From contig NZ_CP038026.1 of the NCBI RefSeq assembly GCF_004421005.1, positions 4,774,001 through 4,838,000 of the forward strand: 64,000 nucleotides of DNA, read 5' to 3'. The DNA comes from Pseudoduganella plicata (GTDB lineage: Bacteria; Pseudomonadota; Gammaproteobacteria; Burkholderiales; Burkholderiaceae_D). Shown here one piece after another: positions 26,637 to 36,500 of the stretch (its first letter is position 1; every line of letters starts with the position of its first letter). The notes beneath the pieces are model-generated. The model worked only from the letters and a program-made list of their open reading frames with translations, made no database searches and was not told where the DNA came from. Made by a program: the position numbers and the translations under genes.

Positions 26637-29011
26637 ACCATCCCGTCACGCCTGAACTGACCGCGCCCTGGACGGCCGTCGGCGTCGCGCGCCCGCATGA
26701 ATCGGCCGAGCTGCACGTCCTCGGCCAGGCCACGTATACGGACGATATCCCGGAAGTGCAGGGCACCCTGCACGCGGCATTGGGCCTGTCGTCGAAGGCG
26801 CACGCGAAAATTCTCAACCTGGACCTGGCGCCCGTGCTGGCCTGCCCCGGCGTCGTGGCCGCGTACACGGCTGGCGATATTCCCGGCACCAACGACTGCG
26901 GCCCGATCATCCACGACGATCCGATCTTCGCGGTGGACGAAGTGCTGTACGTGGGCCAGCCCATCTTCATCGTGGTGGCCGATACGCATACGAACGCACG
27001 GCGCGCCGCGCGCAAGGCCGTCGTCACGTACGAAGAACTGCCGGCCATCCTGACGCCGCAGGCGGCCAAGGCGGCCGGCTCCTACGTGCTGCCGCCGATG
27101 CGGCTGCAGCGGGGCGATGCGCAGGCCGCGTTCGAGCGCGCGCCGCACGTGGTGCGGGGCGAGCTGTTCGTCGGCGGCCAGGAGCAGTTCTACCTGGAAG
27201 GCCAGATCGCGTACGCGATCCCGAAGGAGAACCGCGGCATGCTGGTGCAGTGCTCGACGCAGCACCCGAGCGAGATGCAGCACGTCGTCGCGCATGCGCT
27301 GGGACTGCACTCGCATCACGTGACCGTCGAATGCCGGCGCATGGGCGGCGGCTTCGGCGGCAAGGAGTCGCAGTCGGCGCTGTGGGCAGCGGCGGCAGCG
27401 ATCGCGGCCGCGCTGACGAAGCGTCCCGTGAAGCTGCGCGCGGACCGGGACGACGACATGCTCGTCACCGGCAAGCGCCACTGTTTCTACTATGAATATG
27501 AAGTGGGCTACGACGATGCCGGCAAGATCGTGGCCGCCCGTGTCGACATGACGTTGCGGGCCGGCTATTCCGCCGACCTGTCCGGCCCTGTCGCCACGCG
27601 TGCCGTCTGCCACTTCGACAATGCATATTATTTGTCGGACGTGGACATCCGCGCCGGCTGCGGCAAGACCAACACGCAGTCCAACACGGCGTTCCGTGGC
27701 TTCGGCGGACCTCAGGGCGCGATCGCCATCGAATACGTCATCGACGAAATCGCCCGCAACCTAGGGCGCGACCCGCTCGATATCCGCCGCGCCAATTACT
27801 ATGGCAAGAGCGAGCGTAACGAAACGCCGTACGGCCAGGTCATCGTCGACAACGTCCTTGACGAGTTGACTGCGGAACTGGAAAGCACCAGCGCCTACCG
27901 CGAGCGTCGCGAAGCCATCGCCGCATTCAACGCCACCAGCCCCGTGCTGAAGAAGGGCCTGGCGCTGACCCCGGTCAAATTCGGCATCGCCTTCAATGTC
28001 ACGCACCTGAACCAGGCGGGCGCGCTGGTGCACGTGTACGTGGACGGCTCGGTACTCGTCAACCATGGCGGCACGGAGATGGGGCAGGGCATCAACACGA
28101 AAGTGATGCAGGTCGTCGCGCATGAACTGGGTGTGGACATGTGCCACGTACGCGCCAGCGCGACGGACACGGGCAAGGTCGCCAACACGTCCGCCACGGC
28201 CGCCTCCACAGGCGCGGACCTGAATGGGAAGGCGGCGCAGGATGCGGCGCGCCGGATCCGCGAGCGGCTGGCAGCCTTCGCGGTGAAGCAGTACGGCGGC
28301 GACGTGGCGGCGGTGCGCTTCCACAATGACGCCGTCCACGTCGACGGCCACGCCGTACCTTTCCCGGAGCTGGTGCAGAAAGCCTACCTGGCGCGCGTGC
28401 AGCTGTGGTCCGATGGCTTCTATGCGACACCCGGCCTGCACTGGGATCCGAAGACGATGACCGGCCACCCGTTCTCGTACTACTCATACGGTGCCGCCGT
28501 CTCGGAGGTCGTCGTCGATACGCTGACGGGCGAATGGAAGTTGCTGCGCGCCGATGCGCTGTACGACGCAGGCGCCTCGCTCAACCCCGCCATCGATATC
28601 GGCCAGGTCGAAGGTGCCTTCATCCAGGGCATGGGCTGGCTGACGACGGAGCAGCTGTGGTGGAACGATGCGGGCAAGCTGATGACGCATGCGCCGTCGA
28701 CGTACAAGATCCCCGGCATCTCCGACTGCCCGGAAGATTTTCGGGTACGCCTGTTCGACAACCGCAATGTCGAGGACAGCATCCATCGCTCCAAGGCGAC
28801 GGGCGAGCCGCCGCTGCTGCTGCCGTTCTCCGTCTTCTTTGCCATCCGCGACGCGATCTCCAGCGTGGGCGAACACAAGGTTAACCCGCCGCTGAACGCC
28901 CCCGCGACGAGCGAAGAAATTTTGCGCGCCATCGACGCCGTGCAGGTTAGCGTTTCCTCAAAACAGGGGTCTGTCCCGGGTTTTGTGTCCCGGGTTTTTG
29001 CCGATGAATGA
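26633..29011 (+). CDS. xdhB: Xanthine dehydrogenase large (molybdenum) subunit XdhB
   Basis: Encodes 792 aa. Molybdopterin-binding subunit with ATYTDDIPEVQGTLHAALGLS at the start, GGQEQFYLEGQIA, RMGGGFGGKESQ, FRGFGGPQGAIAIEYVIDE and GTEMGQGINTKVMQVVA; the catalytic Glu is expected in the C-terminal TGEPPLLLPF region. It oxidises hypoxanthine and xanthine to urate. The last residues, after AIDAVQ, are encoded by an intergenic repeat (28960-28999), giving the tail VSVSSKQGSVPGFVSRV... that is not family sequence. This tail overlaps the xdhC start by 8 nt. Confidence 0.95.
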   Translation: MNHPVTPELTAPWTAVGVARPHESAELHVLGQATYTDDIPEVQGTLHAALGLSSKAHAKILNLDLAPVLACPGVVAAYTAGDIPGTNDCGPIIHDDPIFAVDEVLYVGQPIFIVVADTHTNARRAARKAVVTYEELPAILTPQAAKAAGSYVLPPMRLQRGDAQAAFERAPHVVRGELFVGGQEQFYLEGQIAYAIPKENRGMLVQCSTQHPSEMQHVVAHALGLHSHHVTVECRRMGGGFGGKESQSALWAAAAAIAAALTKRPVKLRADRDDDMLVTGKRHCFYYEYEVGYDDAGKIVAARVDMTLRAGYSADLSGPVATRAVCHFDNAYYLSDVDIRAGCGKTNTQSNTAFRGFGGPQGAIAIEYVIDEIARNLGRDPLDIRRANYYGKSERNETPYGQVIVDNVLDELTAELESTSAYRERREAIAAFNATSPVLKKGLALTPVKFGIAFNVTHLNQAGALVHVYVDGSVLVNHGGTEMGQGINTKVMQVVAHELGVDMCHVRASATDTGKVANTSATAASTGADLNGKAAQDAARRIRERLAAFAVKQYGGDVAAVRFHNDAVHVDGHAVPFPELVQKAYLARVQLWSDGFYATPGLHWDPKTMTGHPFSYYSYGAAVSEVVVDTLTGEWKLLRADALYDAGASLNPAIDIGQVEGAFIQGMGWLTTEQLWWNDAGKLMTHAPSTYKIPGISDCPEDFRVRLFDNRNVEDSIHRSKATGEPPLLLPFSVFFAIRDAISSVGEHKVNPPLNAPATSEEILRAIDAVQVSVSSKQGSVPGFVSRVFADE
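28960..28999. repeat. Repeat unit of the GGGGTCTGTCCC family inside the xdhB 3' end
   Basis: AAAACAGGGGTCTGTCCCGG and a second GTGTCCCGGGTTTTT copy sit in tandem. The core matches the terminal repeats of the elements at 43086 and 62189. Here it is translated as part of XdhB. Confidence 0.65.
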
Positions 29012-29987
29012 GTGGCTGACGGCGACCGCCGGGCTGGCCGTGCTGGTCACGGTGGCGCGGGTGGAAGGATCGAGCCCGCGCGCGACCGGCACGAAGATGC
29101 TGGTGACGGCGGGAGCGCAGCTGGACACCGTCGGCGGTGGCCATCTGGAGCTGCGCGCCGCTGAAATCGCACGCGAAATGATCGCTGCGGGCGACGTGGC
29201 TGTCCGTTATGAACGCTTCCCGCTCGGTCCCAGCCTCGGCCAGTGCTGCGGCGGCGTGGTGTGGCTGACGCTGGAACCCGTCCGCGCCGACCTGGCGGGC
29301 GTGCTGCAGGCGTTGCGTGGACGACGCCGTGCAGACTCCTGGCGCGTGACGGCCATCGACGGCGAGCCCGCATGCGCACTGTTCGACGACGCCGGTGCGC
29401 TGATCGCGGGCAGCGCCATCGCACCGGTCGGCAACGGCACCGCGCGCCTGATCGCTGATGCCTCCGGCCGCCGCTGGCTGGTCGATCCTGTCCTCGCGCC
29501 GCGCGCCAACGTGCTGCTGTTCGGCGCCGGCCACGTGGGCGCGGCGATCGTGCGCGCGCTGGCGGAGCTGCCGTGCAGCGTCACGTGGGTGGACGAGCGC
29601 GACGACATGTTCCCGGCCGTCATACCGGCCAACGTGACGGTGGAGGTGACGGATACGCCGGAAACGCTGGTGGCGCTGGCGCCGCCGAACGCCACGTACC
29701 TCGTCATGACGCACAGCCATGCGCTGGACCAGCGCCTGTGCGAAGCCATCCTGGCGCGCGAGCGCGTCGGCTGGTTCGGCCTGATCGGCTCGAAAACCAA
29801 GCGCGCCCAATTCGAAAGCCGCATGGCCGCGCGCGGCATTGCGCCCGAGCGCATTGCCACGATGGTGTGCCCGATCGGCCTGCCGGGCATCGATGACAAG
29901 GCGCCGCCCGTGATCGCCGCCTCCGTCGCCGCGCAATTACTGATACTGTGGCAGGCGCAAGCCGCCCTTGACCCCCAAGAGAACTGA
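29004..29987 (+). CDS. xdhC: Xanthine dehydrogenase accessory protein XdhC
   Basis: Encodes 327 aa. N-terminal XdhC/CoxI domain with VLVTVARVEGSSPRATGTKMLV and GQCCGGVVWL; C-terminal Rossmann domain with LLFGAGHVGAAIVRAL and GLIGSKTKRAQFESRM. XdhC binds molybdenum cofactor, protects it for sulfuration and inserts it into XdhB. The start at 29004 (MNEW) is preceded by repeat sequence, so the usual N-terminal dozen residues are short; the open frame reaches 28983 but that part is repeat-derived. It is followed 4 nt later by guaD. Confidence 0.93.
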   Translation: MNEWLTATAGLAVLVTVARVEGSSPRATGTKMLVTAGAQLDTVGGGHLELRAAEIAREMIAAGDVAVRYERFPLGPSLGQCCGGVVWLTLEPVRADLAGVLQALRGRRRADSWRVTAIDGEPACALFDDAGALIAGSAIAPVGNGTARLIADASGRRWLVDPVLAPRANVLLFGAGHVGAAIVRALAELPCSVTWVDERDDMFPAVIPANVTVEVTDTPETLVALAPPNATYLVMTHSHALDQRLCEAILARERVGWFGLIGSKTKRAQFESRMAARGIAPERIATMVCPIGLPGIDDKAPPVIAASVAAQLLILWQAQAALDPQEN

Positions 29988-29991
29988 AGAT

Positions 29992-31299
29992 ATGACCGCA
30001 ACAACCCTGCAAGCCTACCGAGCCGGCTTGCTGCATTTTCACGCCGATCCGGCCTTCGCGGAACACGCCCATGCGTGGCACGAGGACGGGTTGCTGATCG
30101 TCGCCGACGGTAAAGTCGTCGCGGCCGGCGACTACGCGCAACTGGTGGGGACGCTGCCCCCGGATACGCCTGCCGCCGACTACCGCGGCAAGGTGATCAC
30201 GCCGGGCTTCATCGACGTACACGTGCACTATCCGCAGACCGACATGATCGCCTCGCCGGCGCCAGGCCTGCTGCCTTGGCTGGAGCAGTACACGTTCCCG
30301 ACCGAGCGCGCGTTTGCCGATCCGTCGCATGCGGCGGGCGTGGCGGAGTTCTTCCTCGACGAGCTGCTGCGCTGCGGCACCACGACGGCGATGGTGTATT
30401 GCACCGTGCATCCGCAATCGGTGGACGCGTTCTTTACGGCCAGCGAGGCGCGCGGCCTGCGCATGATCGCCGGGAAGGTGCTGATGGACCGCAACTGCCC
30501 GGACTTCCTGCGCGACACGGCCGAAAGCGGCGCGCGCGAGACGGAAGAGCTGATCCGCCGCTGGCACAGGCACGAGCGCTCGCTGTATGCGATCACGCCG
30601 CGCTTCGCGCCCACGTCCACGGAAGCGCAGATGGCCGTCACGGGCGAGCTTGCAAACGCCTACCCGGATACGTTCCTGCAGACGCACGTGTCCGAAAACG
30701 AAGCGGAGTGCGGCTGGGTGAAGACGCTGTATCCGCAGGCGCGCAGCTACCTGGACGTGTACGACCGCTACGGCATGCTGCGTCCGCGCGCCGTGTTCGG
30801 CCACTGCATCTGGCTCGATGGCGAGGATCGCGCGCGCATGGCAGCCACCGGCTCGGCGGCCGCCGTGTGCCCGACGTCGAACCTGTTCCTTGGCAGCGGC
30901 CTGTTCGATTTTGAAAAGGCCGACCAGGCGGGCATGCGCATGGCGCTGGCGACGGACGTGGGCGCAGGCACGTCGTTCTCGATGTTGCAAACGATGAATG
31001 AAGCCTATAAAGTAGCGCGCTTGAAGGGCAGCTACCTGCCGGCGCTGCGCATGTTCTATTTGTCCACGCTGGGCGCCGCGCGCAGCCTGCACCTGGACGA
31101 CACGATCGGCAGCTTTGCCGCCGGACGCGAGGCCGACTTCATCGTCCTCGATCCTCAGGCCACGCCGCTGCTGGCGCGCCGCACGGCCAACTCGGACAGC
31201 CTGGAAGAACTGCTGTTTGCGCTGGCGCTGCTGGGCGACGACCGGGCCGTCGCCGCCACGTATTCGGCGGGGCGGCTGGTGCACGAACGCCGGGACTGA
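29992..31299 (+). CDS. guaD: Guanine deaminase
   Basis: Encodes 435 aa. Amidohydrolase with zinc motif PGFIDVHVHYPQ (His77, His79), the guanine-deaminase-specific CGTTTAMVYCTVHP, HVSEN around residue 235 and the final Asp in LATDVGAG. It deaminates guanine to xanthine, the XdhAB substrate. It is placed directly behind xdhC with a 4-nt gap, so xdhA-xdhB-xdhC-guaD is one transcription unit. Confidence 0.95.
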   Translation: MTATTLQAYRAGLLHFHADPAFAEHAHAWHEDGLLIVADGKVVAAGDYAQLVGTLPPDTPAADYRGKVITPGFIDVHVHYPQTDMIASPAPGLLPWLEQYTFPTERAFADPSHAAGVAEFFLDELLRCGTTTAMVYCTVHPQSVDAFFTASEARGLRMIAGKVLMDRNCPDFLRDTAESGARETEELIRRWHRHERSLYAITPRFAPTSTEAQMAVTGELANAYPDTFLQTHVSENEAECGWVKTLYPQARSYLDVYDRYGMLRPRAVFGHCIWLDGEDRARMAATGSAAAVCPTSNLFLGSGLFDFEKADQAGMRMALATDVGAGTSFSMLQTMNEAYKVARLKGSYLPALRMFYLSTLGAARSLHLDDTIGSFAAGREADFIVLDPQATPLLARRTANSDSLEELLFALALLGDDRAVAATYSAGRLVHERRD

Positions 31300-31323
31300 C
31301 CTTCCTCACACACAGGAGCCGTC

Positions 31324-32781
31324 ATGCAGAAAAACCTCATCATCGCAGCGGCCGTCATCGCTGCCTTTGCCGGCAGCGCGCAAGCGGCCAGCAACGAAGA
31401 CATCGTCAAGCGTCACTTTGCCACCCTGGTGGCCGGGCCGCAGCCGAAGACGGCCGAACTGACGATGTTCCTGACGATGATGCCCAAAGGCGGCGACCTG
31501 CATCATCACTACTCCGGCGCCATCTATGCGGAGCAGTATCTGGAGTGGGTGGACAAGCAGGGCTACTGCGTCAACAAGACGAACTTGCGCATCAATACCG
31601 ACAAGGCGGCAGTCGCCGCTGAAAAGGCCAAGGCGGCGCCGCTGCGGTCCTGCGTTTCCGGCGCCGACCTGGTGGCCGACAACAACGCGTATCGGGCGCT
31701 GCTGCAGAAGTGGTCGACGCTGGATTTCTATAACCACAGCACCGACCAGTCCCCGCCCGACCAGACATTCTTCGACACGTTCGGCTATTTCGGTCCCGTC
31801 GCGTCGACCAACTCGAACGAAGGCCTGCGCACGCTGAAGAACCGCGCAATCGCCGAAAACCTGGCGTACATCGAAACGATCTTCGAGCTGGCCCCGGTGA
31901 CGCCCGATCCGGACTTCGACAAGCTGGTACAGTCGCCCGGCTTCGATCCGAAGGCGCTGGATGGGGCGCTGACGGCGCTGGCGGCGAAGCTGGAGGCCAA
32001 TCCGGCTTTCGCCAAGGGGATCGACGATTACCTGGCCAACGTGAGAACCAGCAGCGCCGGCATCGACGACGACCAGTTTACGATGCGCTACCAGCCTTAC
32101 GTGCTGCGTTTCCTGTCACCGTCAATCGTGTTCTCGCAGATGCTGTCGAGCTTCAAGCTGGCGCAGGCCAGCCCGCAGATCGTCGGCGTCAATATCGTCG
32201 GGCAGGAAAGCCTGAATGTGTCGATGCGCGACTACAGCCTGCACATGCAGATGTTCCGCTTCCTCAAGACGAAGTATCCGGACGTGAAAACGGCGCTGCA
32301 CGCCGGCGAGCTGAAGCTGGGTATCGTGCCGCCGGAAGGGTTGACGTTCCACATCGCCGAAGCGGTGCGGGTGGCGGGCGCGGACCGCATCGGCCATGGC
32401 ATCGACATCGCACATGAAAAGGATGCACTCGGCGTGTTGCGCAGCATGCGCGAGCGCAAGGTGCCCGTGGAGGTGAACCTGACGAGCAACGAGTTCATCC
32501 TGGGCGTCAAGGGCGCGGAGCACCCGATCGAGCTGTACCGCAAATATCGCGTGCCGTTCGTGCTGTCCACGGACGATGCCGGCGTCACGCGCCACAACCT
32601 GTCGAACGAGTACGTGCTGTTTGCCACGCGCTACAAGACCGATTACGCGGAGGTGAAAAAGCTGTCGTACGACAGCATCCGCTACGCGTTCCTGGCCCCT
32701 GCCGACAAACAGCGCCTGCTCAAGCAGCTGGACAGCCGGTTCAGCAAGTTCGAAGCCGGCATCGTCGCAGCCATCAAATAA
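31324..32781 (+). CDS. Secreted adenosine deaminase-like protein (ADGF/ADA2 type)
   Basis: Encodes 485 aa with a Sec signal peptide ending AGSAQA and CAGGAG before the ATG. Metal-dependent deaminase fold: GGDLHHHYSGA (His60 and His62 region), an insertion around 130-250, TALHAGEL near 325, the catalytic RIGHGIDIAHE, and STDDAG near 418. ADGF-type enzymes are extracellular or periplasmic adenosine deaminases, which fits the signal peptide. It would convert adenosine released outside the cytoplasm to inosine, feeding uptake and PunA. It follows guaD by 24 nt and its 3' end is partially duplicated downstream. Confidence 0.9.
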   Translation: MQKNLIIAAAVIAAFAGSAQAASNEDIVKRHFATLVAGPQPKTAELTMFLTMMPKGGDLHHHYSGAIYAEQYLEWVDKQGYCVNKTNLRINTDKAAVAAEKAKAAPLRSCVSGADLVADNNAYRALLQKWSTLDFYNHSTDQSPPDQTFFDTFGYFGPVASTNSNEGLRTLKNRAIAENLAYIETIFELAPVTPDPDFDKLVQSPGFDPKALDGALTALAAKLEANPAFAKGIDDYLANVRTSSAGIDDDQFTMRYQPYVLRFLSPSIVFSQMLSSFKLAQASPQIVGVNIVGQESLNVSMRDYSLHMQMFRFLKTKYPDVKTALHAGELKLGIVPPEGLTFHIAEAVRVAGADRIGHGIDIAHEKDALGVLRSMRERKVPVEVNLTSNEFILGVKGAEHPIELYRKYRVPFVLSTDDAGVTRHNLSNEYVLFATRYKTDYAEVKKLSYDSIRYAFLAPADKQRLLKQLDSRFSKFEAGIVAAIK

Positions 32782-32806
32782 TGCTGGGGCCAGGCACCTT
32801 GGCGCG

Positions 32807-32858
32807 GAAACCGGTGACAGGCTCCGTTTTCGGAAAACCGGAGCCTGTCACCGGTTTC
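32807..32858. repeat. Palindromic repeat, AACCGGTGACAGGCTCCG family
   Basis: A 20-nt arm at 32807-32826 and its exact reverse complement at 32839-32858 flank a 12-nt loop. The same words occur singly at 32957-32985 and as a pair at 50936-50992. It begins 25 nt after the adenosine-deaminase stop. Confidence 0.85.
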
Positions 32859-32860
32859 AC

Positions 32861-32953
32861 GCCTTCCTGGTCCCGGCCAACAAGACGCGCCTGCTGAAGC
32901 AGCTCGACAGCCTCTTCGACAAGTGCGAAGCGGACATCGCCGCAGCCATCAAG
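32861..32953 (+). pseudogene. Duplicated 3' fragment of an adenosine-deaminase-like gene
   Basis: Ninety-three nucleotides encode AFLVPANKTRLLKQLDS followed by LFDKCEADIAAAIK. This aligns without gaps to the last 31 codons of the intact gene at 32686-32778: 23 of 31 residues are identical. It has no start, no stop in frame at the equivalent place and lies between two copies of the palindromic repeat. It is the remnant of a diverged second copy. Confidence 0.85.
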
Positions 32954-32956
32954 CCA

Positions 32957-32985
32957 GAAACCGGAGCCTGTCACCGGTTTTTTCC
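32957..32985. repeat. Single unit of the AACCGGAGCCTGTCACCGG repeat
   Basis: Same sequence as the right arm of 32807-32858, with a T-rich 3' end (GGTTTTTTCC). It closes the interval that contains the duplicated gene fragment. Confidence 0.75.
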
Positions 32986-33009
32986 GCCAGGGGCAATCAA
33001 CCAGCCGCC

Positions 33010-33046
33010 CAAAAAAATATCCCGGTGACCGAAGCCACCGGGATAT
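33010..33046 (-). terminator. Strong intrinsic-terminator-like hairpin on the - strand
   Basis: ATATCCCGGTG (33017-33027) pairs perfectly with CACCGGGATAT (33036-33046); the 8-nt loop contains TTCG on the - strand. Seven A's at 33010-33016 become a T-tract after the stem on the - strand. No protein gene on that strand precedes it, while + strand transcripts from the adenosine-deaminase gene would reach the hairpin without a T-tract. Confidence 0.6.
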
Positions 33047-33380
33047 CCCCCTTCCTGACAATCTCTTCGGCCATCCCAAACCGAAAATGTTGTCTGCTCT
33101 TCTTTTTATTCCGACAACTCTGTGGTCGCCGCGCTACAGTTTGTGGTGTGTCTGCCACCGATTTTGCAATTTCTAAATGAATTAATTTCATCAAGAAACC
33201 GCTCATTTATAATCGCGCCGGTCAGCCGGCTCCCGCCAGCGCACTCATTCCAGCGAGTTTTTACCATCGATTTATTGCTTGCGCATATAAGTAAGCGCCG
33301 TAAATCGAATTTGTCACGTCTTTGGCACTCATGCATAGTAATTCGACAGCTATGAGTCTAGCCCGAAGGTGCGCTTGGGT
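33047..33380. other. A+T-richer intergenic stretch, no gene recognised
   Basis: About 330 nt of lower G+C sequence between the hairpin at 33010-33046 and the Pho-box array. No protein with recognisable features was found on either strand. It could carry a small RNA on the - strand ending at that hairpin, but no promoter stands out. Confidence 0.4.
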
Positions 33381-33435
33381 TGTCACGAAAGTGTCATAAA
33401 GATGTCATGGTTGTGACATTGACCCCCGCTAGAAT
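33381..33435 (+). promoter_or_regulatory. Pho-box array and -10 element upstream of the Oar-like receptor
   Basis: TGTCA occurs at 33381, 33392 and 33403, with the variant TGACA at 33414: four direct repeats at an exact 11-nt period. PhoB binds 11-nt direct repeats of CTGTCAT-like sequence. TAGAAT at 33430-33435 begins 10-11 nt after the array, the spacing seen in PhoB-activated promoters where the box replaces the -35. This leaves a leader of about 150 nt that includes a CTGCAA/TTGCAG hairpin at 33491-33507. Confidence 0.8.
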
Positions 33436-33592
33436 TCCGGGTCGGCTAGGGGACCCTCGTACAGTCAGCCGTGTGGTTGCGAGGTCGTCCCTGCAATGAT
33501 TTTGCAGCACAAGTAAAGAGTGGCGTCGACGGCGTAACTTGCAGGAACTACGCCAAAAACGCCTATAAAACAGTCCTTTTTGGGGTTAGATA

Positions 33593-36500
33593 ATGATGAA
33601 TCAAAAACGGCTCCGGCTAACGCAGATCGCGCTCAGCCTGTCCATCGCACTGGCTGCGGCACCGGCGTTCGCCCAGAACACTACTTCCGCCATCGGCGGT
33701 CGCGTGTCCGGCGCGGACGGCAATCCTGCCGCTGGCGCAACGGTCACCATCCTGCACGTCGAGTCCGGCTCCGTCAGCAACGTCACCACCGACGCACAGG
33801 GCCGCTACGTCGCGCGCGGCCTGCGCGTAGGCGGTCCGTATACGATCACGATCGAGAAGAACGGCGTCATCGAAAAGCGTGACAACGTCTTCGTCAACCT
33901 CGCCGAAACGGCCGCGATCGACGCCCAGCTGGGCCAGCCGATGCAGACGGTCGTCGTGGCCGGCAGCGCCGTGCGCAACGACCGCTTCTCGAAAACCACG
34001 ATGGGCGCCGGCACGAACATCAGCGCCACCGAACTGGCAATCCAGGGTTCGATCAATCGCAACCTGCAGGACTACGCCCGTACCGATCCGCGCGTATCGC
34101 AGACCGACAAGGAACGCGGCGAACTGTCCGTGGCCGGCCAGAACAGCCGCTACAACACGCTGACCATCGACGGCGTGTCCGTCAGCGACACGTTCGGCCT
34201 GGAAGCCTCCGGCTCGCCGACGTCGAAGCAGCCGATCTCGATCGAAGCGATCCAGTCGGTGCAGGTCAACGTCGCCAACTACGACGTCACGCAGAAGGGC
34301 TACACCGGCGGCAACATCAACGCCGTGACGAAGTCCGGCACGAACAAGGTGCGCGGCAGCGTCTACTACGTCTTCCGTAACGACAGCACCGTGGGCGACC
34401 GCTTCAACCAGTCCACCGGCGAGTACTACGAGCCAGCCAAGTTCAAGGAAACGACGAAGGGCGCCACCGTCGGCGGCCCGCTGATCAAGGACAAGCTGTT
34501 CATCTTCGCCAACTACGAGAAGCTGGAATCGACCCGTACCGCGCCGTCGTTCGGCCCGGTCGGCAGCAACCTGACGAACGTGGCCATCACGCCGGCAGCA
34601 ATCGCCCAGGCGCAGCAGATCGCCAAGGACCGTTACGGCATGGACGTCGGCAGCTCGACCGTCCCTGGCGGCACGATGCTGGACGTTACCGACAAGCTGC
34701 TGAAGTTCGACTGGAACATCAGCGACGATCACCGCGCGATGTTCCGCTGGTCCAAGACCGAGCAGACCGAACCGATCTTCCCGGGCCTGTCCGCCACCGG
34801 CATCTCGCTGAACTCGTACTGGTATAACCAGGCTAAAGTCATCGAGACCAAGGTTGCGCAGCTGACGTCCGACTGGACCCCGACCTTCTCCACCGAAGTC
34901 AAGCTGTCCACGCGCGACTACGACAGCGTGCCCAAGCTGAACTCGCAGCTGCCGCTGGTCGGGCTGCGTTTCTCCGGTGCGCTGCCGGCCGGCACGCCAT
35001 CGGGCACGTCGACCAACGACCGCAACCTGAACTTCGGTACGGAAAACAGCCGCCAGCGCAACGTGCTGGGCACGAAGACGGACGACTACTACGTCGGCGC
35101 CAACTGGCAGCTGGGCGCGCATGAAGTCAAGTTCGGCGCGGACTACCAGAAGAACGAGATCATGAACGCATTCGTCCAGAACGTGTACGGCAACTACACG
35201 TTCGCCTGCCAGCAGGGCATCGGCTACCAGTTCCTGCCGCGCGACGCGCAAGGCAACGAAGGGGTGCTGGCATCGTGCGGCAACAACGTCGCCGCCTCGA
35301 CGATCGAAGCGGCGGTGCTGGAGAACTTCCGCCGCGGCCGTCCGACGTCGTACCAGAGCACCATCGCCAATACGGGCTACTCGCTGGAAGACGCGGTCGC
35401 CAGGTTCACGATGAAGAACACGGGCCTGTTCCTGCAGGACACATGGACCGTCACGCCACAGCTGACCGTCAGCGGCGGCTTCCGCGTCGACAGCATCGAC
35501 GTCGGCTCGCGTCCGCTGCGCAACAACGCCGTGGCCGCCGCCACCGTGGCGCGCACGTCGCCGACGGGTCGCCAGACGGGCGGCTTCGGTCTGGACAACA
35601 CGAACACATTCGACGGCCAGAAACTGTGGCAGCCACGCTTCGGCTTCAACTACAACTTCGAATCCGCACGCCGCACGCAGCTGCGCGGCGGTGTGGGCCT
35701 GTTCCAGGGTTCGGCCATGGCCGTCTGGCTGGGCAACCCGTTCCAGAACGCCGGCGTGGCAACGGCAGTCGCCGGCTGCGGCACCAGCGGCCTGGCAGCC
35801 TGCAACACCACGGGCGGCCTGTTCAGCCCGGACATCGCCAACCAGCCGATCCCGTCCACCGGCACGCCGGCGGCATCGGTCGACATCCTGGCGCCTGGCC
35901 TTCGCCAGCCGTCGGTGTGGAAGGCCAACCTGGCCATCGATCACGAACTGCCATGGTACAACCTGGTCGTCAGCGCGGAATACCTGAAAACGGACGTGCG
36001 TGACGCGATCTACTACCGCAACCTGAACCTGGGCGAAGCAACGCGCATCGGCAGCGATGGCCGCGAGCTGTACTACACCAGCCAGGCCTACAACACCGAT
36101 TGCTGGACCTCGACCGGCGCCCGCGTCACCACCGGCGCCTGCTCGGGCCTGCGTGCCCGCTCCGGCGCCAATGCCGGCTTCGCCAACGTGCTGGTTGCCA
36201 CCGGCACCAAGCAGGGCGGCAGCAACCTGGCGACGCTGTCGCTGAGCCGTCCGATGATCTCGGGCCTGGGCTGGTCGGTGTCGTACACGTACACGGAGTC
36301 GAAGGAAGTGTCGCCGCTGACGTCGTCCACGTCGAACTCGAACTGGAACGGCCGCTCGGTCTACAACCCGAACGAAGAAGTCGTCGCCAACTCGAGCTAC
36401 CTGGTCAAGGACCGCATCAACGCGGTGCTGAACTTCCGCAAGCGCTTCTTCGGTGCGTACAACACGACCTTCGGCCTGTTCTACGAAGGCCGTTCGGGCA

